Source: Raineyella antarctica
GTDB taxonomy: Bacteria > Actinomycetota > Actinomycetes > Propionibacteriales > Propionibacteriaceae
Assembly: GCF_900092135.1 (NCBI RefSeq)
Contig: NZ_FMYF01000003.1
Location: 62,001-126,000 of the forward strand
DNA: 64,000 nt
Direction of reading: 5' to 3'
Part shown: one piece after another, positions 17,131-26,126 of the stretch
Layout of the letters: each line of letters opens with the position of its first letter
How positions within the stretch are numbered: the first letter of the stretch is position 1
Notes under the pieces: model-generated
What the model was told of the DNA's origin: nothing
Databases searched by the model: none
The model's input: the letters and a program-made list of their open reading frames with translations, nothing else
Position numbers and translations under genes: made by a program

Positions 17131-17928
17131 TCAGTGGCCGGGGTTGCGGTCGCGTCCGAAGCGCCGCGGCACGTCCAGCACGCGACTGTGGTCCCATGGC
17201 ATGGTCCAGCCTGCGAGGTCGATGATCGCATCGACCAGGTGGGCCGTCAGTCCCCAGATGAAGAGTTCGTCGATCAGGAATGCCGGACCGTACCGGCCAC
17301 CGGGATAGGCGACCCGGGCACGGTTCTCCGGCTGCACCAGCCGGCGTACCTCCACCTCGTGCAGGGCCGCGATCTCGCCGGGGTCGTTCACCCGGACCGG
17401 GTGCGGGGTGTGCCACCACGCGATGACGGTGGTCACGTCGAAGCCGCTGACCGCCACGTGCGCCGTCGGTAGCACTCCCAGCACCCGGAACGAGTCGGGG
17501 CGTACGGCTGCCTCCTCGCCCGCCTCGCGCTGGGCGGTCCCCACCGGTCCCTCGTCCCCCTCGGACCACGTGCCGCCGGGGAACGCGATCTGGCCGGCGT
17601 GGCGACGCAGGTGAGCCGCCTTCTCCACGAACAGCAGGCGGCCGCCCGGGGGTCGGGTGTCGAACAGCGCCAGGACCGCCGCGCGCCGTCCCCCCTGTCC
17701 GGCCCGGTCGACCAGGATCCGGTCCATGGTGTGCGGGTCCTGCAGCCGCTTCTCGAGCTGGTGCAGGTGGGTGGGCAGCAGCTGCTGTGCGGCCGGGCGC
17801 TCGTCGAGCTCGCTGTCCCGCTCCCCCAGCTCACGGGGGTAGCCGGTGAGCGGGAGGGGGTGCTCAGGGCTGTCGGCGGCATCGTCGAGGAAGTCGGGCC
17901 CCTCGACGTCTGGGGTCTGGTCGGGCAC
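17131..17928 (-). CDS. NUDIX hydrolase, CoA pyrophosphatase (NudL)-like
   Basis: A 265-residue protein whose central part carries HLRRHAGQIAFPGG followed by TAQREAGEEAAV. This is the UPF0035-type signature of CoA-diphosphatase NUDIX enzymes, with spacing identical to that subfamily. The expected reaction is cleavage of CoA to phosphopantetheine and 3',5'-ADP using Mg2+. It corresponds to Rv3672c. The start is GTG 17928; TACAGT lies 6 nt upstream, so the mRNA is probably leaderless. TlpA lies immediately upstream on the same strand. Confidence 0.8.
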   Translation of the reverse strand: MPDQTPDVEGPDFLDDAADSPEHPLPLTGYPRELGERDSELDERPAAQQLLPTHLHQLEKRLQDPHTMDRILVDRAGQGGRRAAVLALFDTRPPGGRLLFVEKAAHLRRHAGQIAFPGGTWSEGDEGPVGTAQREAGEEAAVRPDSFRVLGVLPTAHVAVSGFDVTTVIAWWHTPHPVRVNDPGEIAALHEVEVRRLVQPENRARVAYPGGRYGPAFLIDELFIWGLTAHLVDAIIDLAGWTMPWDHSRVLDVPRRFGRDRNPGH

Positions 17929-17966
17929 GTCGCCACTGTACGCGCAGGGCTCCCCGCTCCGGACGC

Positions 17967-18629
17967 TCAGCCGACGCCGAGGTGGTCACGGACCAGGCCA
18001 CGCAACTGGTCGGAGGACGTCAGCGCTCCGGCGTGCCGGTAGACGATCTTCCCGTCGGCGTCGACCAGCAGGGTCTGGGGCAGGCCCGCCACGCCGAGAC
18101 CGGCGGAGAACCGGCGATCCGGATCGGCGACGTGCGGGTAGGTCCAGCCCTCACGGCCAGCAAACTCCAGCGCCGCCGAAGGGTCCGGGTCCGCGACGTC
18201 GACCCCGAGGAACTCCACCTTCCCGCTCATGCCGGCCGACACCTCGGCCAGGAACGGCGCCTCCTGGCGGCACGGACCGCACCAGGTCGCCCACAGGTTG
18301 ACTACCATCGGCGTCCCACGCAGCGTCGACAGGTCCACCGCACCCGACCCGTCCAGGCACGGCGTCGCCACCGAGGGCAGGCCTTCCGGGACCGCGGTCC
18401 CGGAGCCGGCGGCGGGGCACGCCCGGATACCCAGCTCGGCGCGCCTGCCGGACAGGTCAGCGGTCGGCGCCGCCACCGGGGCCATGCCGCTCGAGGGCGC
18501 GGCCGAGGACTCGATCGGACGTACCGGCTCGGTACCCGCACAGCCGGCCAGCACCAGGACCGCCGCCGCCATCGCGGCGACGGCGACGAGCCGACGGCCC
18601 CGCTGCGCAGGTCCCTGTCGTGTGGTCAT
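17967..18629 (-). CDS. TlpA-family thioredoxin-like lipoprotein
   Basis: A 220-residue lipoprotein. Basic N-terminus, hydrophobic stretch and lipobox LAGC near residue 30, then a Pro/Ala spacer and a thioredoxin fold with the redox motif WATWCGPCR near residue 118 and a cis-Pro segment VAGLPQT. It should sit on the outer face of the membrane and reduce or exchange disulfides. ATG 18629 has GAGGGG 8 bases upstream. Gene order nth-tlpA-NUDIX matches Rv3674c-Rv3672c. Confidence 0.85.
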   Translation of the reverse strand: MTTRQGPAQRGRRLVAVAAMAAAVLVLAGCAGTEPVRPIESSAAPSSGMAPVAAPTADLSGRRAELGIRACPAAGSGTAVPEGLPSVATPCLDGSGAVDLSTLRGTPMVVNLWATWCGPCRQEAPFLAEVSAGMSGKVEFLGVDVADPDPSAALEFAGREGWTYPHVADPDRRFSAGLGVAGLPQTLLVDADGKIVYRHAGALTSSDQLRGLVRDHLGVG

Positions 18630-18654
18630 CCTCGTCCCCTCGGTTCCAGGCCGT

Positions 18655-19374
18655 TCATCCCCGCGGCTCGCGGACCAGCGCGGCCGCCTTGACCGGATCG
18701 GTCTCACCCTCGCCGTACGCCGGGCAGAGTGCCGCGACCGGGCACGCGCCACAGGCGGGACGGCGGGCATGGCAGCGGCGCCGGCCGTGCCAGATCACGT
18801 GGTGGCACAGCATCACCCAGTCCTTGGGCGGGAAGAGCGCCGCCACGGCTGCCTCGACCTTGTCCGGGTCGGTCTCCGTGGTCCAGCCGAAGCGCCGCAC
18901 CAGCCGGCCGAAGTGGGTGTCCACGGTGATGCCGGGCACCCCGTACGCGTTGCCCAGCACGACGTTGGCGGTCTTGCGGCCGACCCCGGGCAGCGTCACC
19001 AGATCGGCCAGCGTACGTGGCACCTCGCCGTCGAAGTCGGCGAGAACCCGGTGTCCCAGTTGCATCAGGGTCTCGGTCTTGGCCCGGTAGAAGCCGAGCG
19101 GTCGCAGGGTCTCCTCCAGTTCCGTACGATCCGCGCCGGCGAGCGCGGCCGGGTCGGGCCAGCGGGTGAACAGGCCCGGGGTGAGCTGGTTGACCCGCTT
19201 GTCGGTGGTCTGGGCGGACAGAATCGTGGCGACCAGCAGCTGCCAGGGGGAGGCGAAGTCCAGTTCGCAGCGCGCATCGGGATACGTCTGCGCCAGGATG
19301 CGGTCGATCCGGCGTGCGCGCCGGACCAGGGCGGTACCGGACTCGCGGTCCTCCCGTGCAGCGCGCGCAGTCAT
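18655..19374 (-). CDS. nth: Endonuclease III
   Basis: A 239-residue DNA glycosylase/AP lyase for oxidised pyrimidines. It has the helix-hairpin-helix [14 protein letters not shown] with the catalytic Lys, the following [12 protein letters not shown] with the catalytic Asp, and a [4Fe-4S] motif C-x6-C-x2-C-x5-C near the C-terminus. ATG 19374 is supported by TAAGCT 7 nt upstream (leaderless pattern). Divergent from crp, as in M. tuberculosis. Confidence 0.92.
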   Translation of the reverse strand: MTARAAREDRESGTALVRRARRIDRILAQTYPDARCELDFASPWQLLVATILSAQTTDKRVNQLTPGLFTRWPDPAALAGADRTELEETLRPLGFYRAKTETLMQLGHRVLADFDGEVPRTLADLVTLPGVGRKTANVVLGNAYGVPGITVDTHFGRLVRRFGWTTETDPDKVEAAVAALFPPKDWVMLCHHVIWHGRRRCHARRPACGACPVAALCPAYGEGETDPVKAAALVREPRG

Positions 19375-19488
19375 GCCGGTCAGCTTAGCGCGAGGTCGAT
19401 AGTGGCCTGGATGCCTCACCTGGTGGGACACCTCACACGGGAGCCAGCTAGGCTGCTCCTTGTACTAGTGGCCGCTGCAGGAGGAATC

Positions 19489-20166
19489 GTGGACCCGGAA
19501 GTGCTCAAGCAGGCCCCTCTGTTCCGAGGACTCGACCGTGAGGCGACCAGTGCGCTGGCGCACACGATGTCGACAATCCGGCTCAGTCGCGGCGCCGTCC
19601 TCTTCCACGAGGGCGATTCCGGCAACCAGCTGTTCGTCGTCGTGTCGGGCAAGATCAAGCTCGGGCGCACCGGTTCCACTGGTCGGGAGAACCTGCTCGA
19701 GGTCCTCGGCCCGGGCCAGATGTTCGGCGAGCTGTCGGTCTTCGACCCCGGCCCCCGCTCGACGACCGCCACCGCGGTCACCGCGACGGAACTGCGCTGC
19801 CTGGAGCACGAGGACCTCGTCACCTGGCTCAAGGACTACCCACAGGTGGCCCAGGGCATCATGGCGCAGCTCGCCCGTCGGCTCCGCCATGCGAACGACT
19901 CGGTCAGCGACCTGGTCTTCTCCGACGTCCCGGGTCGGGTCGCCAAGGCCCTCGTCGACCTGTCCGGCCGCTTCGGCGAGCAGCGTCCCGAGGGCACCCT
20001 GGTGCACCACGACCTGACCCAGGAAGAGCTCGCGCAGCTCGTCGGCGCCTCCCGCGAGACGGTCAACAAGGCCCTCGCCGACTTCGCCGCCCGCGGCTGG
20101 ATCCGACTCGAGCCCCGTTCGGTCACGATCCTCGACATGGAGCGCGTCAGCCGCCGAGCCCGCTGA
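19489..20166 (+). CDS. crp: Crp/Fnr-family global regulator (Crp/GlxR-like)
   Basis: A 225-residue regulator with a cyclic-nucleotide-binding domain at about 15-130, including the phosphate-binding cassette FGELSVFDPGPRSTTA, and a winged helix with recognition helix ELAQLVGASRETVNKAL near residues 180-196. The GTG at 19489 is preceded by an ideal AGGAGGA. The neighbours (nth upstream; DUF4177, RidA and MBL downstream) match the Rv3676 locus, so it is likely the cAMP-responsive global regulator. A TACTAG hexamer about 22 bp before the start may be the -10. Confidence 0.9.
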   Translation: MDPEVLKQAPLFRGLDREATSALAHTMSTIRLSRGAVLFHEGDSGNQLFVVVSGKIKLGRTGSTGRENLLEVLGPGQMFGELSVFDPGPRSTTATAVTATELRCLEHEDLVTWLKDYPQVAQGIMAQLARRLRHANDSVSDLVFSDVPGRVAKALVDLSGRFGEQRPEGTLVHHDLTQEELAQLVGASRETVNKALADFAARGWIRLEPRSVTILDMERVSRRAR

Positions 20167-20200
20167 CCCCGTCACCGTCCCACCGCGGCGGTCGTCGGGT

Positions 20201-20217
20201 CACGGCCCCGAGCCGTG
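20201..20217 (+). terminator. Short hairpin after crp
   Basis: CACGGC and GCCGTG flank a 5-nt loop 35 bp after the crp stop. No T-run. A weak candidate terminator. Confidence 0.3.
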
Positions 20218-20297
20218 GCCTTCGACGTCCCTTGAGGGCGTACCGAACGGCGTACCGGGAGGTCCCGGAGGGCTGCCGGGGCCGCTAGGGTGACGGT

Positions 20298-20459
20298 ATG
20301 ACCAAGTGGGAGTACGTGACCGTGCCCGTCCTGACGCACGCGACCAAGCAGATCCTCGACACCTGGGGCTCCGATGGCTGGGAGCTGGTCCAGGTCGTCC
20401 CGGGCCCCAACCCGGAGAACCTGGTGGCCTACCTGAAGCGCCCGGTACAGGCCTCGTGA
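20298..20459 (+). CDS. Small DUF4177-like protein
   Basis: A 53-residue protein starting MTKWEYVTVPVLTHATKQIL, with the WEYVTVPV...GWELVQVVPG pattern of DUF4177-type proteins. The same small gene sits beside RidA in mycobacteria (Rv3678A). TAGGGT ends 6 nt before the ATG, so the mRNA is probably leaderless. Its TGA overlaps the RidA ATG (TGATG), giving translational coupling. Function unknown. Confidence 0.8.
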   Translation: MTKWEYVTVPVLTHATKQILDTWGSDGWELVQVVPGPNPENLVAYLKRPVQAS

Positions 20460-20917
20460 TGTCGGTCACCACCCGTCTGGCCGAGCTGGGGCTCGAGCTA
20501 CCGGCCGTCGCCACCCCCGTGGGGGCGTACGTCCCGGCGCTGCGGCAGGGCGCGCAGGTGACCACGTCCGGCCAGCTGCCGCTGGTGGCCGGCAAGCTGC
20601 CCGCGACCGGCAAGGTCGGCGCGGAGGTCAGCCCGGAGCAGGCGTACGACCTGGCCCGGACCGCCGCACTGAACGCCCTCGCCGCGGCCTCCTCGGTGGC
20701 CGGCGGCCCGGATGCGATCACCGGGGTGCTGCGGGTCTGCGTGTTCGTCGCCAGCGACCCGGGCTTCACCGCCCAGGCCGGCGTCGCGAACGGCGCCAGT
20801 GACCTGCTCGGCGAGTTGTTCGGCGTGGCCGGCCAGCACGTCCGCAGCGCCGTCGGCGTGGCCGTCCTGCCGCTCGACGCGCCGGTCGAGGTCGAACTCA
20901 CCGTCACCGTCAGCTGA
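20459..20917 (+). CDS. RidA (YjgF/Rv3678c-like) family protein
   Basis: A 152-residue RidA-fold protein (LAELGLELPAVATPVGAYVP; TTSGQLPLV; NALAAASSVAG; VFVASDPGF). RidA proteins deaminate reactive enamines or imines from PLP enzymes, but this subgroup lacks the C-terminal Arg context of the canonical type, so activity is uncertain. It overlaps the DUF4177 stop and is followed by the MBL gene 72 bp on. Confidence 0.8.
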   Translation: MSVTTRLAELGLELPAVATPVGAYVPALRQGAQVTTSGQLPLVAGKLPATGKVGAEVSPEQAYDLARTAALNALAAASSVAGGPDAITGVLRVCVFVASDPGFTAQAGVANGASDLLGELFGVAGQHVRSAVGVAVLPLDAPVEVELTVTVS

Positions 20918-20989
20918 GCCGACGCCCCCTGGGCCCGCCGGCCCTCCACCCCCGTGCCCGACGTACGTCGGCGACGTGAGGAAACACCT

Positions 20990-21751
20990 GTGACCGAGCC
21001 CATCCGCCTCCTGGTCCCGAACCCGAGTGCCCTCACCCTGGAGGGCACCAACACCTGGGTGCTCCCCGGCACCAACGGCACCCCGGCGGTGGTGATCGAT
21101 CCCGGGCCGGACGACTTCGCGCACCTGTCGCGGGTCCGCGCGGCCTGTCCGGACGGCATCGAGGAGATCTGGATCACCCACGGTCACCTGGACCACGTCG
21201 GCGGCGCGAGCCGACTGGCCGAGTGGACGGGGTGCTCCATCCGCGCCCTGGACCCCCAGATCTCCATGGCCGACCCGTTGCGCGACGGCGAGCGCGGGGA
21301 GGTCGGCGGGATGGCCGTGGTGTGCGCGACACTGCCCGGCCACAGCAGCGACTCGATCGGCTTCATCGTGTCCGCTCCGAGCGGGAACATGATGTTCTGC
21401 GGGGACACGATCCTGGGCCGCGGCACCACCCAGATCGTCTGGCCGGACGGCAACCTGGCCCAGTACCTGGCCACCCTCGACAAGATGGCGCGGCTGGTGG
21501 AGCAGTACTCGATCACCCGGCTGATGCCCGGCCACGGCCCCATCGTCCACGACCCGGCAGAACGCATCGCACGCTACCGGACCCATCGGCTGGAGCGGCT
21601 GGACGAGATCCGGCGGGCGTACGCCGCGGGGCACACCTCGGTCGCGGCCATCGTCGACCATGTCTACGGCGACCTGGTCGGGGACACCCAGCGTGCGGCG
21701 GAACTCACCGTGCGGGCACAGCTCGAGTACCTGGAGCTGTCCGCGAACTGA
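20990..21751 (+). CDS. MBL-fold metallo-hydrolase (LACTB2-like)
   Basis: A 253-residue metallo-beta-lactamase-fold enzyme. The metal motif WITHGHLDHVGG gives the HxHxDH site, LPGHSSDSIGF supplies another His, and MFCGDTILGRGTT the bridging Asp. The C-terminal winged-helix-like region (about 200-250) resembles LACTB2/Rv3677c proteins, some of which act on RNA. GTG 20990 has GAGGA 8 bases upstream. Part of the crp-ridA-MBL-whiB4 block. Confidence 0.85.
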   Translation: MTEPIRLLVPNPSALTLEGTNTWVLPGTNGTPAVVIDPGPDDFAHLSRVRAACPDGIEEIWITHGHLDHVGGASRLAEWTGCSIRALDPQISMADPLRDGERGEVGGMAVVCATLPGHSSDSIGFIVSAPSGNMMFCGDTILGRGTTQIVWPDGNLAQYLATLDKMARLVEQYSITRLMPGHGPIVHDPAERIARYRTHRLERLDEIRRAYAAGHTSVAAIVDHVYGDLVGDTQRAAELTVRAQLEYLELSAN

Positions 21752-21752
21752 G

Positions 21753-21778
21753 GACGGGCCGACCTGCGCCGGCCCGTC
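21753..21778. terminator. Bidirectional terminator between MBL and whiB genes
   Basis: GACGGGCCG and CGGCCCGTC flank an 8-nt loop, placed 2 bp after the MBL stop and 20 bp after the whiB stop. Fits both convergent transcripts. Confidence 0.6.
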
Positions 21779-21797
21779 GGCTACAGCCCTGCTCGGC

Positions 21798-22115
21798 TCA
21801 GGCGCCGGTCTCGCTACGGACGGCGTGGCGCGCGCCCCCGGGGACCTTGCCATCGTGGGCACGAAGGATGTCGCCCCAACCGGTGATCTCGGGGTTCTCG
21901 CGCAGGATCTTGCGGCGTTCCCTTTCGGTCAGGCCGCCCCACATGCCCCAGTTGATCCGGTTGTCCAAGGCCTCGGCCAGGCATTCCACCCGGACCGGAC
22001 ACCCCATACAGATGCCTCGGGCCTTGCGCTGGGCAGCACCCTCCGCGAAGAGCTCGTCGAAACGACCTCCACAGTTGGCGTGGACTGCCCAGTCTTCACC
22101 GACAAGTGCGGTCAC
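21798..22115 (-). CDS. whiB4: WhiB-family iron-sulfur regulator, WhiB4-like
   Basis: A 105-residue Wbl protein. Cys15, Cys36, Cys39 and Cys45 would ligate a [4Fe-4S] cluster; the turn GMWGGLTERERR follows at about 57-68. ELFAEGAAQRKARGICMGCP and the C-terminal HP/PE-type WGDIL segment resemble mycobacterial WhiB4 more than WhiB1 or WhiB2, and it lies next to ponA2 as whiB4 does in M. tuberculosis. GTG 22115 has GGCGGAG 6 bases upstream. Expected to sense oxygen or redox stress. Confidence 0.85.
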   Translation of the reverse strand: MTALVGEDWAVHANCGGRFDELFAEGAAQRKARGICMGCPVRVECLAEALDNRINWGMWGGLTERERRKILRENPEITGWGDILRAHDGKVPGGARHAVRSETGA

Positions 22116-22462
22116 GATAACTCCGCCTTTCGATCCGTCGTTGGAGCGGTGCGGCTGTTGCTCACCGGGGAGGCCCCGCCCTCCCTGCGGTACCACCACC
22201 GGCGTGCCGGTCCTCTCCCTGCCCCTCCGGCGCGTCTTTGCCGCAGGAAAGGCTGTCAGGAAGGAGGTGACCAGTTCCCCCAGTGGTGTTACTCCGGCAA
22301 TCGTAACCTGAACCGCAGCAGGACTGAATCGGGGCCCACCTGTCGTTCACCCACGTGTCGCAATCGGCCGGGTCGTGCCACCCACCGGCGCATCCGGATC
22401 GGATCGCCCCTCCCGTCGGCGGGTCCGTTGGGTGGCTTCCCCGACTCACGTAGGCTTTGAAC
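22116..22462. other. 347-bp divergent spacer between whiB4 and ponA2
   Basis: No gene is seen. On the minus strand a TACGAT -10-like hexamer near 22294-22299 would give a whiB4 leader of about 170 nt with two purine-rich stretches. On the plus strand TAGGCT abuts the ponA2 start. I found no clear Crp site. Confidence 0.5.
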
Positions 22463-24829
22463 GTGTCGGATAACCCACCCCCCGGAAGTCGTGCGCAGGC
22501 TCTCCTGACGATGCTGGTGGTGAGCATCCTCATCGGGGTACTCAGCGCTGGATTCATCATGCCCGGCGTCGGCGTGGCCACCACCACGGTCCGCGGCGTC
22601 GCCAATGGCCTCGGAGAGCTCCCAGCCCAGCTCGAGACGCCGCCCCAGGCGGAACGGTCCACCCTGCTGATGGCCGACGGGTCGCGGTTGGCGACCTTCT
22701 ACGCGGAGAACCGCATCTACGTCCCGATGTCCGAGATCGCCCCGGTCATGCAGCAGGCCCAGCTGGCGATCGAGGACCACCGCTTCTACGAGCACGGGCC
22801 GATCGACGTCCTGGGCACCTTCCGCGCCTTCCTGCGCAACAGCGCCGGCGGGTCCACCCAGGGCGGGTCCTCGATCACCCAGCAGTACGTGAAGATGGTC
22901 CAGATCGAGAACGCGCTGGCCAGTGGCAGCGATTCCGGGGTGAAGGCCGCCCAGGAGAAGTCCTACGCCCGCAAGATCCAGGAGATGCGCTACGCCATCG
23001 CCCTGGAGCAGCGGTTGAGCAAGGACCAGATCCTGGAGCGCTACCTGAACATCGCCTACTACGGCGACGGGGCGTACGGCGTGGAGGCCGCGGCCCGGCA
23101 CTACTTCGGCAAGTCCGCCAAGGACCTCGCCCTGCCCGAGGCGGCCATGCTGGCCGGTCTGGTGCAGAGCCCCGACGCCTACAACCCCCGGCTCCATCCG
23201 CAGGCGGCCATCGAACGCCGCAACACCGTGCTGGACCGGATCGCCGAGCTGCACCCGGACGAGCATGACGCGGCACTGGCCGCGAAGCAGACGAAGTTCG
23301 ACGCAAACTCGATCACCCCGACCCGCAACGGCTGCGCCTCCAGTCCGTACCCATTCGTCTGTGAGTACGCCCGGCAGGAGCTGCTCGCCTCCCCCGCCCT
23401 CGGCGCGACCAAGGACGACCGCCAGACCCTGCTGGACCGCGGCGGACTGACGATCCGTACGACCATCGACCCGAAGGTGCAGCTGAGCGCCCAGAACGCC
23501 GTCAACAACGTCGTGGCCCCCAAGGACCCGGCCCTGGGGACGATGGTGATGGTCAAGCCCGGCACCGGTGAGATCCAGGCGATGGCGCAGAGCCGCAGCG
23601 CGATGGGCAGCAAGGCCGGGGAGACCTTCTACAACTACAACGCCCCCGCTGCGATGGGCGGCGCCGAGGGCTACCAGGCCGGTTCGACGTTCAAGATCTT
23701 CACCCTCGCGGCCGCCATCGAGAAGGGCATCCCGCTCAACAAGACCTATCCCGCCAACTCGCCGATGCAGTTCCAGGGCACCCGGTTCACCTCGTGCAAG
23801 GGCTCGTTCGTGCTGGGTGAGCCGTGGTTGGTCGCCAACTCGACCCGATCGGCGCCCTCGATGGACCTGCAGACGGCCACCGACTGGTCGGTCAACACCT
23901 TCTACGTCCAGCTGATCCGCGACACCGGCATCTGCAACGCCACCAAGATGGCGCAGAAGACCGGGGTCGAGATGGCCACCGGCCAGGACATCGTGCAGCA
24001 GATGAGCGGCAACCCGTCGTTCGTGCTCGGCGTGGCCGAGGTGACGCCGGTCTCGATGGCCGAGTCGATGGCGACGTTCGCCGCCGGCGGCATCCACTGC
24101 GACGCACGGGTCATTGCGTCGATGACGACCGCCGACGGCAAGCCGCTGGCCACCCCCAACGGGAACTGCCAGCGCACCGTGGACGAGGACACGGCCGCCA
24201 AGGTCAACCAGGTGCTCAAGGGCGTCTCCGCGAACGGCACCGGACGCCCGGCACGCGTCGACGGATTCACCGACCAGGCCGGCAAGACGGGTACCACCGA
24301 CAGCAACCAGGCCGTCTGGTTCGTCGGCTACACCCCCGAGCTGGCCGGTGTGTCGATGATCGCGATCGACAAGACCAGCAGCTACTGGAACGGTCGGAAC
24401 AAGACGCTGAAGGGCATCAGGCTGCCGGCCTCGGGCACCGTCCTGACCGGTTCCGGCTCAGGTGACGCGGGGCGGATCTACAAGGTGGCGATGACCGCCG
24501 GGCTGGCCGGGAAGCCGGCCACCTCCTTCGCCGCCGCCAAGGCGCAGGCCCAGGCCGGCGACATGGTCGACCTGCCCGGTGGCCTGGTCGACATGCAGCC
24601 CGACCAGGCGCGCGCAGCCCTGGAGGGTGCCGGCTTCAAGGTCGGCGAGACGTACGTCTATGACAGCGCGGCGTACGGAACACTGCTGGGCGTGACCCCG
24701 GAGAGCCAGGCCCCCCGCGGCTCGACGGTCAACCTCCTGCTGTCCGCCGGTCCGGCGCCGGTCGGCACCCCGACGACCGGAACCGACGTCTCCCCCTCCC
24801 CGACACCGACACCCACGGGCGGGAACTGA
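22463..24829 (+). CDS. ponA2: Bifunctional penicillin-binding protein PonA2 with PASTA domain
   Basis: A 788-residue class A PBP. A membrane anchor at about 12-40 is followed by a GT51 glycosyltransferase (IEDHRFYEHGPIDVLGTF; GGSSITQQYVKM) and a transpeptidase with catalytic Ser408 in STFK, SVN at 476-478 and KTGTT at 608-612. A single PASTA domain (about 700-770) and a Pro/Thr tail end the protein. It polymerises and cross-links peptidoglycan outside the membrane. GTG 22463 is chosen because TAGGCT ends 6 nt before it (leaderless); TTG 22457 is an alternative. Rv3682 equivalent, followed 1 bp later by the metallophosphoesterase. Confidence 0.92.
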   Translation: MSDNPPPGSRAQALLTMLVVSILIGVLSAGFIMPGVGVATTTVRGVANGLGELPAQLETPPQAERSTLLMADGSRLATFYAENRIYVPMSEIAPVMQQAQLAIEDHRFYEHGPIDVLGTFRAFLRNSAGGSTQGGSSITQQYVKMVQIENALASGSDSGVKAAQEKSYARKIQEMRYAIALEQRLSKDQILERYLNIAYYGDGAYGVEAAARHYFGKSAKDLALPEAAMLAGLVQSPDAYNPRLHPQAAIERRNTVLDRIAELHPDEHDAALAAKQTKFDANSITPTRNGCASSPYPFVCEYARQELLASPALGATKDDRQTLLDRGGLTIRTTIDPKVQLSAQNAVNNVVAPKDPALGTMVMVKPGTGEIQAMAQSRSAMGSKAGETFYNYNAPAAMGGAEGYQAGSTFKIFTLAAAIEKGIPLNKTYPANSPMQFQGTRFTSCKGSFVLGEPWLVANSTRSAPSMDLQTATDWSVNTFYVQLIRDTGICNATKMAQKTGVEMATGQDIVQQMSGNPSFVLGVAEVTPVSMAESMATFAAGGIHCDARVIASMTTADGKPLATPNGNCQRTVDEDTAAKVNQVLKGVSANGTGRPARVDGFTDQAGKTGTTDSNQAVWFVGYTPELAGVSMIAIDKTSSYWNGRNKTLKGIRLPASGTVLTGSGSGDAGRIYKVAMTAGLAGKPATSFAAAKAQAQAGDMVDLPGGLVDMQPDQARAALEGAGFKVGETYVYDSAAYGTLLGVTPESQAPRGSTVNLLLSAGPAPVGTPTTGTDVSPSPTPTPTGGN

Positions 24830-24830
24830 C

Positions 24831-25781
24831 ATGCCCCGTGGGCGGACCACCACGGCCACCCGGCCGGGGTGGCGACGGGTGGTGGGCGGCACGGTCCTCG
24901 GAGGCGCCGCGTTCGGCGCCTCCTGTCTGGCGTACGCCCACTTCATCGAGCTGACCGACTTCCGGCTGCGCAGGTTCACCGCTCGGCTACTGCCCCCGGG
25001 CGCGGCGCCGCTGCGGATCCTGCACGTCTCGGACATCCACCTGTTGCCCTCCCAGCTCAAGAAGCAGCACTGGATCGCCGAGCTCGCGGCGCTCGAGCCC
25101 GACCTGGTCGTCAGCACCGGGGACAGCCTGTCGTCCGACACCGCCCTCGCCGTGCTGGAGAGTTCCCTGGGTCCACTGCTGGACAAGCCCGGTGTGTTCG
25201 TCTTCGGTTCGAACGACTACGTCCGTCCGGTGATGAAGAACCCGGCCGACTACGTGGTCAAGGGGCCCAGCTCGTACAAGGTCGAGGAGCGCGCCCAACT
25301 GGCGACCGAGGAGCTGCGCCACCGCTTCCTTCACCGTGGCTGGGTCGACCTCAACAACCATGCGGCCACCCTGGAGGTGGCCGGCCATCGGATCGAGTTC
25401 CGCGGGACCGACGACCCGCACATCGGCCGCGACGAGTACGCCTCGCTCGCCGGACCGGCCGACCCGACCGCTGACCTGCACGTCGGGGTCACCCACGCCC
25501 CGTACGCGCGGGTGCTCGACGCGATGACGGCCGACGGCATGGACCTGCTGCTGGCCGGCCATACCCATGGCGGCCAGGTCTGCCTGCCCGTCAAGGGGGC
25601 GCTGGTGACCAACTGCGACCTCGATACTGCCCGGGCCAAGGGCCTGTCCTCGCACAGCGCGTCCGGCAGGACGGCGGCCCTGCACGTGTCCGCCGGACTG
25701 GGGACCTCACCGTTCGCGCCCTATCGCTTCTTCTGCCCGCCGGAGGCCACGCTGCTGACCGTCCTCCCCCGTCAGACCTGA
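24831..25781 (+). CDS. Membrane-anchored metallophosphoesterase
   Basis: A 316-residue calcineurin-like phosphoesterase with an N-terminal membrane helix (about 18-38). Metal motifs are VSDIHLLP, STGDSL, FGSNDYV (Asn) and LLLAGHTHGGQ. It is the Rv3683-like partner of PonA2, starting 1 bp after the PBP stop, so co-translation is likely. YkuE-type relatives act on cell-envelope or lipid phosphates, but the substrate here is unknown. Confidence 0.85.
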   Translation: MPRGRTTTATRPGWRRVVGGTVLGGAAFGASCLAYAHFIELTDFRLRRFTARLLPPGAAPLRILHVSDIHLLPSQLKKQHWIAELAALEPDLVVSTGDSLSSDTALAVLESSLGPLLDKPGVFVFGSNDYVRPVMKNPADYVVKGPSSYKVEERAQLATEELRHRFLHRGWVDLNNHAATLEVAGHRIEFRGTDDPHIGRDEYASLAGPADPTADLHVGVTHAPYARVLDAMTADGMDLLLAGHTHGGQVCLPVKGALVTNCDLDTARAKGLSSHSASGRTAALHVSAGLGTSPFAPYRFFCPPEATLLTVLPRQT

Positions 25782-25805
25782 TCCGACTCCGGACCGGCCG
25801 CCGAT

Positions 25806-25834
25806 TTCGCACCTCGCGAACTTTGCGCTACAGT
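25806..25834 (+). promoter_or_regulatory. Putative tRNA-Pro promoter
   Basis: TTCGCA at 25806-25811 and TACAGT at 25829-25834 are separated by 17 bp. Predicted start is near 25842, giving a short leader with two hairpins: GTGCCC/GGGCAC at 25841-25856 and CTGCCT/AGGCAG at 25864-25879. Confidence 0.5.
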
Positions 25835-25880
25835 CTTCTAGTGCCCGCAGGGGCACGTTATGACTGCCTGACAAGGCAGA

Positions 25881-25959
<79 letters not shown>

Positions 25960-25980
25960 TGGATGTGACACGACGTCACG

Positions 25981-26014
25981 AACGCCTGGATCCAGTTGTC
26001 TGGATTCAGGCGTT
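25981..26014 (+). terminator. Terminator of tRNA-Pro
   Basis: AACGCCTGGATCCA pairs with TGGATTCAGGCGTT (one G-T) around a 6-nt loop, followed by the T-rich GTTTGTGTGG. Located 23 bp after the tRNA. Confidence 0.75.
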
Positions 26015-26126
26015 GTTTGTGTGGTGCCGAGATCGACCGGGCTCGTTGTCGGTGGTGGTGGTGCGTCCTCCCGGCCGCGGAGTGCAAGGATGCGTCGAGA
26101 TCCGTGTCCCGGGAGAAGGCTGGTCG

